From positions 4,413,001-4,477,000 of the forward strand of contig NZ_CP029188.1 in assembly GCF_003097515.1 (NCBI RefSeq): 64,000 bases of DNA. Reading direction: 5' to 3'. The position numbers and the translations under genes were made by a program. Shown in pieces: positions 15,897-23,911 of this stretch (position 1 is the stretch's first letter; each line of letters begins with the position of its first letter). The notes under the pieces are model-generated. The model worked only from the letters and a program-made list of their open reading frames with translations. It did not search any database and was not told where the DNA came from. Source of the stretch: Streptomyces tirandamycinicus (GTDB taxonomy: Bacteria; Actinomycetota; Actinomycetes; Streptomycetales; Streptomycetaceae).

Positions 15897-18800
15897 ATGA
15901 TCAGCCAGCCCAAACCGTTCGACCCGCAGCGTTCCCGTGCCGTGCTTATCGGCTGCCACGACTACCCGCTCAGTCCGGGGCTGGATAACTTGCCCTCGGT
16001 CCCGCACAGCCTTGACGCGATAAGTGATCTGCTGCAGAGCTGGGGGCTCCCCAACCGCAACTGCGAGCGGCTCAGCTCCCAGAGCCGATTGCTGCAGCCC
16101 AACGACGTCCTCATGGCGCTGGAGAGCACGGCAGCACAGTCTCCGGAGCAGATGGATCTCTTCCTTGTCTACTTCTCGGGACACGGCTACTATCTCGGCG
16201 AGCAGGGGCTCCACCTGGCGTTAAGTCAGACGACGTCGGTGGAGGGGAAGATCGGCAGCCTGGCCTTCCGGGACGTCGCCCACACCCTGCAGGACACGAA
16301 GTTCCCCGCCGATCACGTCATCGTCATCCTCGACTGCTGCCATGCTGGCGCGGCGATTGACCATGTCCGGGCCGAACTGCAGCAGCCCGGGACGGTGGAG
16401 AAGATCGCCCTGCTAGTTGCCGCCGACAAGGATGAGCTAGCCCGGTCGCCAGTGGAGGATGGTCCCAGCTTCTTCACCAACGCGTTGGTCAGGGCCGTCA
16501 CCGAACTCGCTCCGCCGGAAAAGTCTTACCTGAGCCTCGACACCCTCGGGTTCCTGATCAAGGAGCAGGCCGAGGAACACAACCGCAACGTCGGACTCGT
16601 CGACTTCGATAAGCACGCACCGGCACCGCTCCTCTCACCCGGCGGGATTCGGCACATGCCTTGGCTTCCCAACCTGGCGCCGAGGCCCGTGGCCGTCACC
16701 AGAGGGCCGGAGTCCGCGCAGGATTCCTCCCAGGCCGGGGCCGCGGGCGGGACTGACGCTCCGCCCACAGCCGCCCACGAGGACTCGGCGCCGGACGCCA
16801 GGCCTGCGCGACAGGAGCCACCCGCCCCCATGGGGCTGAGATGGCCTTGGGACTACCGGCGGACCGGCCGTCCGGTTCTTCCCCGTCCGAAGCAGTTCAC
16901 CATGCTCCAGGACCGTTCCCGGTCCGGTGCCGTGGTGCCGGTGACCGGGGAGTCGGGCGTGGGCAAGAAGTTCCTCACGGAGATCTTCCTGGGTGCACCC
17001 GACGGTGTGTGCGCCGCCCTGCCCCAGGACCCTTACGTCCTGCGCCTGGACCTCGACCTGATTCGTTACAACAGTCCGGTCCCGGCCCTGCGGGCGCTGC
17101 AGCTCGCCCTGGGCGTGACCAGGGGGCACACCGCAAACCTGGAACTGACCACTGCCCACTTCGCCGAGGCCCGTGAGCGTGCGGTGGCGGAACTCGCCCT
17201 TCGCGCTGGCGGACGGCCGCTGGTCCTGTACATCACCCTCCGCGCCACCAGGACCGATCTGCGCAAAGTCTATGAGGACCTGGAGCTGCTCGTCGCCTAC
17301 CCGCTGTTTCGGGACGCACTGGTGCTGCTGATCTCTGCCCGGAACGCCGGCGGCGTCACCGGCGGCGGCCAGCTGATGCCGGCTGCGGCGGTGCCCATAC
17401 CTGGTCTGGAGCGGGGCCAGGCCGCCGAACTCATCCGTCAGCTCCTGGACGAGCGCGGCATCACCGGCCCGGACCCAGAGGAGGCGCTGCGGCTGGCTGG
17501 CGACGACACGATGACCCTGCGCCCGGTGGTGCTGATGCAGGCCGCCGCCGCCTTGGCGGCGCGTACGAGTCTCGTCAACGACGAGCCGGACAGCGCCTAC
17601 CTCGGCAAGGAGATCAGGCGGGCGACCCACTATGTGATCGAGCCGGTGCTGATCGAATCCGGTTGCCAGCTCCGTGAGGGAGCTGAGCCCGGTGCCCTCG
17701 CGATTTTGCTGGCATGGGTCCAGCTGGGAGCTCCGCCCCTGGTGGTGGACGAACTGCCGGTCGCGCTGAAGCCCCTCCAGGGCGTCGTGATGTGGCTGCG
17801 GGCGTCCGGAGTCCTGGTGGACAGCATCCCCGGCGGAAGCCCGCTGGAGGTGACGGTGGGCTCGGTGGCCCAGGACGCGCTCCGGGAGATCCGTAGAAGG
17901 CTCCAGTTCTCGCCCCACGACCGGTACGGGGAGAACCGGGTTCCCGACGTGGTTCTCGGCGCTGCACAGGTCGACGAGGTGGAGGTCGACCGGCTCATCG
18001 GAAAGGCATCCGCCGAGCTGCTTGCCCACATGCATCAGTTCGGCGCGCCGCCGAGCCCGGAATTCGTCGATACCCCCGCGGACGACGGCCAGCGGACGAC
18101 GGACAAGTTCCAGACGGTGGGTGCCCTGGAGCGGGCACTCAATGAACTGGACGAACTCGAACTCCCGGAGCTGTCACGGTCAGGCTTCGCGGAATGGTCC
18201 GAGACGCGGTCCATCCTCAGCACCCACCTGCTGGCCCAGTCTGTCGACACCCCGTTCCTCCCAGTCGACCTGAAAGAGTCCCAGGCCGGTCTGGGCCGGC
18301 TGCAGAGCGGTTCGCCAATCCATACCCGGGGCGCGTTTCCTCCCTTCCAGCTCGGCATCGCACAGCTCAACGTGTTCTCGCGCCTGCCCGGCCACACACC
18401 GGGGCTGCGCGAGAACTTGTCGGAAGTTCTGCGTCATCTCCAAGAAGAATTTCACCGGATGCCGGGCGTCGGCCACACCGAGATCAACACACTGGACCGC
18501 CTCACCCTGCTCTGCGCGCGGCAACTGGACGCCGCCGACAAGGTCTGCGAGTTCCGGATTTACGTACTGGACCGGCTCGCCCTCGACTTCAGCCTGGACT
18601 TCTCGTCGGGGCGGGTGAGCAGGGTCTTTGCCCTGGCCGGCTGGGGGCTGCAGACGATGCAGCTCACCGACGACCACGACCTCCTGCGGCGGATCGCAGG
18701 GTCGGTGGGGAAGCTGCTTGACAGTCTTGAGGACTCGATCAAGGCGTCGCCGAGCGACGGACTCACGCGTCTCTTCCATCAGCTGCATCTGCTCGAGGCG

Positions 18801-20675
18801 CGTGTCGGCGACGCCCCGGAGAAGAAGGCCCGGCACCTGGTCGAAGCTGTCCGGATCGAGGCGGATTCCGCCCAGGTGGGCATGAGGCAGCAGCTCGAAA
18901 AGACGCTGGAAGCCGTCGTAGGCCAGGAGACGGCTGCGGCGACCCTCGGATGCCTGCTGAAAGACCTTTTGATCTATGACCCGCAGAGCCCTGCGGTGGG
19001 TCTGACGCCGGTCACCCGCTGGCGGGTGGCCAGCCAGGCGATGAACTCCCTCATCTCGACGCGTTCCTCGGTGCTCGGGCATGAGCGGCTGGCGGTGCTG
19101 GGGGACGTCCAGGCTTCCGGCGCGCTGGTTCCTGGTTCGGACAGGGACGAGTGGGTCTTCAAGACGTTCCTCCTCATGGCCAGTGTTCTGGACAAGGAGT
19201 CTCTGGGCATGCACCAGGAGGTGCTGCGGGACTTGCACGAGGTGAAGGCCGGTCTGGACCGGTCGCTCGACGACAGCCAGGACTGGATGGTGCTGCGCAG
19301 CTGGCTGACCGTGACCACCACGTTGTCCCAGCGGGTCTGGTCCGAGACGCTGCGTGACGCTGCGGGCCCGGCGCTCGCGCGCTGGACGGCTGCGGTCAGG
19401 CAGGCCGCCGACAAGAGAGAGCCCGATACCTGGTCCATTCTCGTGGGCCAGCAACTGCTCGGCGAGGTGGACTCCCCGCTCGTCCTGCGGGGCCCTTGCC
19501 CCCTGGCTCCGCTGCCGGGATCGGAGGGGGAGCGGGAGCCGGAACTTGAGCAGAAGCTGCGCGCTGTTCACGCGGACCGTCAGGTCAGCGTGCAGTCGTT
19601 CGCCGAGAGCTACGGGCCGTCCAACACTTGGTTCAGGGCGCACCACTCCCTGGAGCGCCGCTTCCTGCACGAGTTGGCCAGTATCACAGGTAGAGGCATC
19701 CCGACCAGGGCATTCCGCCAGATTTACTCCGCGACCGAAGGGCGGCAGCCACCACCTCAGTACGAGTTCCTGACGATTATGGCCAAGGACGCCATGGCCG
19801 ACTGGAATTTCTCCGCCGCCGCCAAGAGGGCGGATCCCAGGCGCAAGGCCATGCCAGAGTACAAGAGGCGGGAACTGCTTTTGCTCCGCGCCGACGCCCT
19901 GCTCCGGGAAGGACTGTGGATGAACTGCCCCGGACCGCAGCGCAGCCGCCTCCTCGAGACCGCGCACCGGGAGCTCGCCGAGTCTCCAAAGTCCGCACCT
20001 GGGCGCTGGGGTGAGGTACTGCGCCTCCGTGCGGCGTGCGCGTTCAGCCCGTCACCGGATCCCTTGCTGACGGGGATCCCCGCCGAGCTGGACAACCTGT
20101 TGGCCTCGGCGGAACAGACCGGCTTCCTGCAGCTCGCGGCAGCGCTCACCGATCTGGGGGAAGGAGTCGCGGAGGGCGAACGCGGCTCCTATAGCGCTGC
20201 CTTGACTGACCTCGGCGCCACGATCGAGACCGTCCAGCAACTGGGCCTTTTCCACCTGGAGCAGGCGGAACGGCTGTGTGGCCTCGTTCCCCTGGCGTGG
20301 AAATCCCAGAGCTCTGGGCACCCCCGGCTTCCCCTTCCGTCCACCGGAGAGAATGAAGAGCGCATCAGGAACCGCCTCGTGCGGGCGTGGGCCTGTCTCA
20401 ACGGGGCGGTGTGGCTCAACCCGGGGAGCTGGGAGAGCCGGGCCGCCCTCGCGCTGGATCAAGGCCGTGTCCTGGCGCTCGCGCACCTGATCTGGGGTGA
20501 AGACGCCTCCCAGGTGCTTGAGTTGGACCAGGGATACACTGGCTCTTGTGCCGCCCTGGGGTGCACGCTACTGGGCTTCGCGGCGGACCACACCGCGAGC
20601 CACGGGCGATTGACCGCTAAGCGGTTCATCAGGGCTTTCGGTACGGACGAGCCGAGCTACTTCGGCCTCTCCTGA
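15897..20675 (+). CDS. Caspase-like protease fused to an NTPase-like and long helical region
   Basis: A 1592-residue protein, the centre of the module. Residues about 12-250 are a caspase-fold (peptidase C14) domain: S-R-A-V-L-I-G-C-H-D-Y at the start, catalytic His96 in L-V-Y-F-S-G-H-G-Y, catalytic Cys148 in V-I-L-D-C-C-H-A-G. A polar linker (about 265-315) leads to a P-loop, V-T-G-E-S-G-V-G-K-K (351-358), and L-V-L-L-I-S-A-R-N, like a sensor strand, suggesting an NTPase of STAND/AAA type. The Walker A Ser/Thr is replaced by Lys358 and no acidic Walker B is obvious. From about 600 to the end the sequence is Leu-rich and probably helical; I recognise no named domain. The ATG at 15897 (AGAGGG upstream) is preferred to the TTG at 15894. 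Codon 109 is TTA (16221-16223), implying bldA control. Confidence 0.8.
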   Translation: MISQPKPFDPQRSRAVLIGCHDYPLSPGLDNLPSVPHSLDAISDLLQSWGLPNRNCERLSSQSRLLQPNDVLMALESTAAQSPEQMDLFLVYFSGHGYYLGEQGLHLALSQTTSVEGKIGSLAFRDVAHTLQDTKFPADHVIVILDCCHAGAAIDHVRAELQQPGTVEKIALLVAADKDELARSPVEDGPSFFTNALVRAVTELAPPEKSYLSLDTLGFLIKEQAEEHNRNVGLVDFDKHAPAPLLSPGGIRHMPWLPNLAPRPVAVTRGPESAQDSSQAGAAGGTDAPPTAAHEDSAPDARPARQEPPAPMGLRWPWDYRRTGRPVLPRPKQFTMLQDRSRSGAVVPVTGESGVGKKFLTEIFLGAPDGVCAALPQDPYVLRLDLDLIRYNSPVPALRALQLALGVTRGHTANLELTTAHFAEARERAVAELALRAGGRPLVLYITLRATRTDLRKVYEDLELLVAYPLFRDALVLLISARNAGGVTGGGQLMPAAAVPIPGLERGQAAELIRQLLDERGITGPDPEEALRLAGDDTMTLRPVVLMQAAAALAARTSLVNDEPDSAYLGKEIRRATHYVIEPVLIESGCQLREGAEPGALAILLAWVQLGAPPLVVDELPVALKPLQGVVMWLRASGVLVDSIPGGSPLEVTVGSVAQDALREIRRRLQFSPHDRYGENRVPDVVLGAAQVDEVEVDRLIGKASAELLAHMHQFGAPPSPEFVDTPADDGQRTTDKFQTVGALERALNELDELELPELSRSGFAEWSETRSILSTHLLAQSVDTPFLPVDLKESQAGLGRLQSGSPIHTRGAFPPFQLGIAQLNVFSRLPGHTPGLRENLSEVLRHLQEEFHRMPGVGHTEINTLDRLTLLCARQLDAADKVCEFRIYVLDRLALDFSLDFSSGRVSRVFALAGWGLQTMQLTDDHDLLRRIAGSVGKLLDSLEDSIKASPSDGLTRLFHQLHLLEARVGDAPEKKARHLVEAVRIEADSAQVGMRQQLEKTLEAVVGQETAAATLGCLLKDLLIYDPQSPAVGLTPVTRWRVASQAMNSLISTRSSVLGHERLAVLGDVQASGALVPGSDRDEWVFKTFLLMASVLDKESLGMHQEVLRDLHEVKAGLDRSLDDSQDWMVLRSWLTVTTTLSQRVWSETLRDAAGPALARWTAAVRQAADKREPDTWSILVGQQLLGEVDSPLVLRGPCPLAPLPGSEGEREPELEQKLRAVHADRQVSVQSFAESYGPSNTWFRAHHSLERRFLHELASITGRGIPTRAFRQIYSATEGRQPPPQYEFLTIMAKDAMADWNFSAAAKRADPRRKAMPEYKRRELLLLRADALLREGLWMNCPGPQRSRLLETAHRELAESPKSAPGRWGEVLRLRAACAFSPSPDPLLTGIPAELDNLLASAEQTGFLQLAAALTDLGEGVAEGERGSYSAALTDLGATIETVQQLGLFHLEQAERLCGLVPLAWKSQSSGHPRLPLPSTGENEERIRNRLVRAWACLNGAVWLNPGSWESRAALALDQGRVLALAHLIWGEDASQVLELDQGYTGSCAALGCTLLGFAADHTASHGRLTAKRFIRAFGTDEPSYFGLS

Positions 20676-20868
20676 GAGCCCGCCCCCGACGCCTACTGAA
20701 CTGGCCGTTTGCCGGATCGATTTCGCAGCCCCAGCACCCTCAGTCAGTCCGCAGCCGGTCCGCAGGACACCCGTAAACAGCCGTCGGGGGTCAACGCACG
20801 CCGACTTACAAGACCAGGTCAACGCCCTTGGCGGGACTCCGCCGCAGGTCAGAAGCGGGCGGCAGATA

Positions 20869-20886
20869 TTCCGCTTCAATGTGTGA
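20869..20886 (+). other. Putative internal attachment site (ychF tail copy 2)
   Basis: TTCCGCTTCAATGTGTGA also encodes F-R-F-N-V-stop. It shares the first 11 bases exactly with the ychF end; the three differences are synonymous (AAC/AAT, GTC/GTG, TAA/TGA). This fits a 3'-end copy brought in by an element from another host. The rest of the 320-bp gap before the Uma2 gene holds only the hairpin below. Confidence 0.65.
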
Positions 20887-20931
20887 GCAGATCGTTACCG
20901 TGTGCTAGGTAGTCGCTCGAGCGGGCAGTTG

Positions 20932-20967
20932 GGAAGGGGCCGGGCTCTGGCGAGCCCGGCCCCTTCC
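20932..20967. terminator. Perfect hairpin downstream of the Uma2 gene
   Basis: A 16-bp perfect stem (GGAAGGGGCCGGGCTC, 20932-20947 with 20952-20967) with a TGGC loop lies just past the Uma2 stop and could also end transcripts from the caspase gene. Confidence 0.8.
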
Positions 20968-20996
20968 GTGTTCCCGTGCTGATGTGGTGCTGACTT

Positions 20997-21578
20997 CTAG
21001 CTGTCCCGTGCCGGGGTGAGCTTGTCGAGATCCAGGCTGACCTCGAAAGGCACAGGGCGCTTCAGGGCGCCCCGGAAGATGCCGGCAGGCGCGTAGACGC
21101 CGGTTGGTTCGTCGAGTTCGTAGACGTGGACGACGGGGACGCCGCCCTCGTCCTCGATGCACCAGTAGTGCGGGATGCCGGCCTCTGCGTACTTGCGAAG
21201 CTTTACCGTGCGGTCCCGGTGGGCGGACTCGGGGGACACGACCTCGATGACAAGTCGTACCTCGTCCGGTGTGAACCAGGTGCGATCGCCGTCGTAGTCG
21301 GCCGTCGTCACCAGCAGATCCGGTTCGGGTCGGTTGCGCTGGTCGAGCTTTATGGTCATCCCGCGACCGACCCTGAGACCGGCGGGTGTCTGCTCCATGA
21401 GGGCGATGGTGAGCATGGTGACGAGGTGGCCGTGCCACCACCGCTGGGGCGGCATCATGAAGACGAGGACTCCGTCGATGAGCTCGGTGTGGCGGGGCGC
21501 CTCGGGGAGGCGGTCCAGGTCCTCCGCGAACCAGCCTTCCGCGCGCGGCGGGCGCATCCAGTCGGGCAGTGCGGTCAT
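20997..21578 (-). CDS. Uma2-family (DUF820) restriction-endonuclease-like protein
   Basis: A 193-residue Uma2 protein with the PD-(D/E)XK nuclease fold. The H-T-E-L-I-D-G-V-L strand is followed by R-P-E-P-D-L-L-V (catalytic Asp), V-R-L-V-I-E-V-V-S-P-E-S (catalytic Glu) and D-R-x-x-K-L-R-K-Y-A-E-A-G-I-P-H-Y-W. The family is abundant in Streptomyces and cyanobacteria, often as scattered single genes of unknown role, perhaps in defence or transposition. It occupies the 0.9-kb segment between ychF-tail copies 2 and 3, so it may be the cargo of a second insertion. Confidence 0.88.
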   Translation of the reverse strand: MTALPDWMRPPRAEGWFAEDLDRLPEAPRHTELIDGVLVFMMPPQRWWHGHLVTMLTIALMEQTPAGLRVGRGMTIKLDQRNRPEPDLLVTTADYDGDRTWFTPDEVRLVIEVVSPESAHRDRTVKLRKYAEAGIPHYWCIEDEGGVPVVHVYELDEPTGVYAPAGIFRGALKRPVPFEVSLDLDKLTPARDS

Positions 21579-21750
21579 GGCAACACCGTAGGGATTCGGA
21601 AGGGTCCGGGGCCACGAGGTCGCGGACGAAGGGATCCTCTCCCGTGGGGCCCTGTCCGCATGCCTGGCTGTGGCTCACCCCGTGCTGGTTCTGTGCTGAC
21701 TTGAGTCACTTGGGAAGTCATTTTTGCCGGTCAGGGAGCTGTAGTAGACA

Positions 21751-21768
21751 TTCCGCTCCAACGTCTGA
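21751..21768 (+). other. Putative attachment site attR (ychF tail copy 3)
   Basis: TTCCGCTCCAACGTCTGA matches the ychF end at 16 of 18 positions and reads F-R-S-N-V-stop. It marks the outer island edge; a kinase fragment on the other strand ends at it. Confidence 0.62.
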
Positions 21769-21769
21769 T

Positions 21770-21960
21770 GCCCTACCAGGTCGTGCCGGGCGCCGGACTG
21801 CCGGTCGGCGATCCGCAGCACCGGTTCCGTGCCGTGCTCCCGTGTGGACACGTACACCGAGCGCGCCGACAGCGCCCGGTGGTACAGCGCCCGGTGGTGG
21901 GCGTGGCGGACGGCCTCGGCGAGCTGCGCACCAGGTCGAGGCATGCCGCAGGCGGGAGCC
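21770..21960 (-). pseudogene. Serine/threonine-kinase-like fragment, frameshifted and truncated
   Basis: Reading away from the flavoprotein gene, the sequence gives C-L-D-L-V-R, then after a missing base L-A-E-A-V-R-H-A-H-H-R-A-L-Y-H-R-A-L-S-A-R-S-V-Y-V, then L-R-I-A-D-R-Q-S-G-A-R. That is the helix E/catalytic-loop region of a protein kinase with a degenerate HRD (H-R-A), as in large NERD- or PglW-type kinases. No ATP-binding lobe or C-terminus is present. One deleted base near 21925 breaks the frame, and homology stops at the attR-like site. The parent family is a tentative assignment. Confidence 0.5.
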
Positions 21961-21983
21961 GGTCTCCGTACGCGCCCGTCCCG

Positions 21984-23393
21984 TCAGCGGCGCACCCCTC
22001 TGCGGAGTTTCAGCAGGGCCCCGATCGCGCCGCTGCCGCGGGCCAGGCGGGCGTAGACGTCGGTGAGCGCCGTGTGCCAGGGGCCGTCGGCGTAGCCGGG
22101 GTAGGGGTGCACGGTGCGGGCGTAGTCGGACGGGGTCCAGCCCCGGCGCACCGCGGCCGCCAGATGGGCGATGGTCTCCCCGGCGCGCGGCGACACCACC
22201 GTGGCCCCGACGATCTTCCCGCGCGGGCCCAGCACCAGGGTGGTGAAGCCCTCGGTGCGGCCGTCGGCGACCGCCCGGTCCAGCCGGTCGTTGCCCAGCG
22301 TGTGGACGCGTGCCGTGTCGCCGTACTGCTCCCGTGCCTCGTCGGCGGTCAGGCCGACGCGGGCGATCTCGGGGTCGGTGTACGTCACCCAGGGCACCGC
22401 GCGGTAGTCGACGGGGCGGCGGACCCCGAGGAGCGCGTCGGTGGCGGCCGCACCGCCCTGTGTGCCGCCCAGATGGGTAAAGGCGGAACGGCCGGTGACG
22501 TCGCCGGCGGCGTAGATCCGGTGGTTGGTGGTGCGCAGCCGGCCGTCGGTGCGGACGTGGCCCGTCGCGGTCAGTTCCACGCCGGCCGCGTCCAGGCCGA
22601 GCGCCCGGGTGTTGGCGCGCCGGCCCGTGACGGCGAGCAGTGCGTCGTAGGGGACCGCACCGCCGGGCCCGTGGACGGCCCCCGCGTCGACCCTCTCCGC
22701 CTGGTAGCCGGTCAGCACGGTGACACCCTCGGCCTCCAAACGCTCCCGCAACACCTCGGAGGCGCGCGGTTCCTCGCGGGGAGTCAGCCGGTCCATCGCC
22801 TCCACGAGCGTGACCTGTGAGCCGAGGCGGGCGAACGCCTGGCCGAGTTCGCAGCCGATGGGCCCGCCGCCCAGCACCACCAGCCGGTGCGGGAGGCCGG
22901 ACAGCTCCCACACGGTGTCGCTGGTCAGCGGCCCGGCCTCGGCGAGACCGGGAACAGGCGCCAGGGCCGGCGAGGAGCCCGTGGCGATGACCGCGTACCG
23001 GAAGGAGACCTCCCGTTCGCCCGCCGTCAGGGAGCGCGGGCCGGTGAAGGCCGCCGCGCCGTACGCCACCTCGACCCCGAGCCGGGCGAGCGCCTCGGGC
23101 GAGTCGTGCGGTTCGATCGCGCCGATCGCCCGCTTCACCTCGCCCATGGCCGCCGCGAGGTCGGCACGGCCCGGCACCGGCGGAAGCCCGTAGGCGGAGG
23201 CGCGGCGGGCCGCCTGGACGTCGGCGGCCACATGGAGCAGGGCCTTGCTCGGTACGCAGCCGGTCCACAGGCAGTCGCCGCCCAGCCGGTCCCGCTCGAC
23301 GAGCAGCGTGCGGGCGCCGAAGCGCCCGGCGGTGCGGGCCGCGGTCAGACCGGCACTGCCGCCGCCGACGACCACCAGATCGTACGTACTCAT
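21984..23393 (-). CDS. Mercuric-reductase-like FAD/NAD(P) disulfide oxidoreductase
   Basis: A 469-residue group I pyridine nucleotide-disulfide oxidoreductase. FAD motif V-V-V-G-G-G-S-A-G is at about 8-16, and the redox-active pair lies in G-G-D-C-L-W-T-G-C-V-P-S-K. The NAD(P) motif is L-G-G-G-P-I-G-C-E-L; Y-A-A-G-D-V is the second FAD contact. The dimerisation domain ends H-P-Y-P-G-Y-A-D. There is no N-terminal heavy-metal domain and no C-terminal Cys pair, so Hg(II) reductase activity is unlikely. Such MerA-like enzymes are often found with TVP38/TMEM64 proteins, as here. The substrate is unknown. It is divergent from the methyltransferase operon. Confidence 0.88.
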   Translation of the reverse strand: MSTYDLVVVGGGSAGLTAARTAGRFGARTLLVERDRLGGDCLWTGCVPSKALLHVAADVQAARRASAYGLPPVPGRADLAAAMGEVKRAIGAIEPHDSPEALARLGVEVAYGAAAFTGPRSLTAGEREVSFRYAVIATGSSPALAPVPGLAEAGPLTSDTVWELSGLPHRLVVLGGGPIGCELGQAFARLGSQVTLVEAMDRLTPREEPRASEVLRERLEAEGVTVLTGYQAERVDAGAVHGPGGAVPYDALLAVTGRRANTRALGLDAAGVELTATGHVRTDGRLRTTNHRIYAAGDVTGRSAFTHLGGTQGGAAATDALLGVRRPVDYRAVPWVTYTDPEIARVGLTADEAREQYGDTARVHTLGNDRLDRAVADGRTEGFTTLVLGPRGKIVGATVVSPRAGETIAHLAAAVRRGWTPSDYARTVHPYPGYADGPWHTALTDVYARLARGSGAIGALLKLRRGVRR

Positions 23394-23911
23394 GCTGTTC
23401 GGGCTCTTTCCGCTCGGCGCACGGTCCTGGGACGGGAGGGAAACCCGGTGGCACCGCCGGGGCCTTCCCGCCTGCCGTGCACGATCCCGTACGGCAACGG
23501 CCTGGGAAGCGTGCCTGGCAAGCGTCCCTGGGAAACGTCCTTCGGGTGGCGCCGGACGGGAGGGCCGTACGGGAGCGTGGTCCGGGACGCCTTACGGGAG
23601 GGTCGTCCGGAAGGAAGCACCCCGCGCCCCGGGACGGTCCGTTGGGATGGCCGTTCGGTCGGGAGCGCCGTCCGGCGGGAAGGCATCGGGACGCCGCCCG
23701 GGAACCTCCGGCCCGATCCGGCGAGCCGGATGCGGAATGCGGAGCCGCACCGGCAGGGTTCCCGGCGGCAGCGGCAGCGGCGGCAGTAGCAGCAAGAGCA
23801 AGAGCAAGAGCAAGAGCAAGAGCAAGAGCAACAGCGGGCAGTGGGCAGCGGGTCGGCAGGTCCGTGGGGGCCGAGGAACCCGAGGGAAGCGGCAGGGGAG
23901 ATGAGGTCCGG
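23394..23911. repeat. Gene-free region with a hexanucleotide repeat (AGCAAG)
   Basis: AGCAAG is repeated six times exactly and once as AGCAAC (23791-23832), preceded by GGCAGC-type repeats (23766-23790). In one frame it would encode (Ser-Lys)n, but no supported start or downstream homology exists. The 518-bp divergent region otherwise shows no promoter I can defend. Confidence 0.8.

Noticed and set aside
15374..15913. A minus-strand frame opposite the EACC1-like gene
   Set aside because: No ribosome site or family match, and the plus strand has a promoter, ribosome sites and two recognisable proteins.
21984..23393. A genuine mercury-resistance reductase (merA)
   Set aside because: The N-terminal metal-binding domain and C-terminal vicinal cysteines are absent, and no merR, merT or merP lies nearby.
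23245..23904. A plus-strand frame encoding a (Ser-Lys)n protein
   Set aside because: It overlaps the flavoprotein gene antisense, has no ribosome site, and its only feature comes from the AGCAAG DNA repeat.
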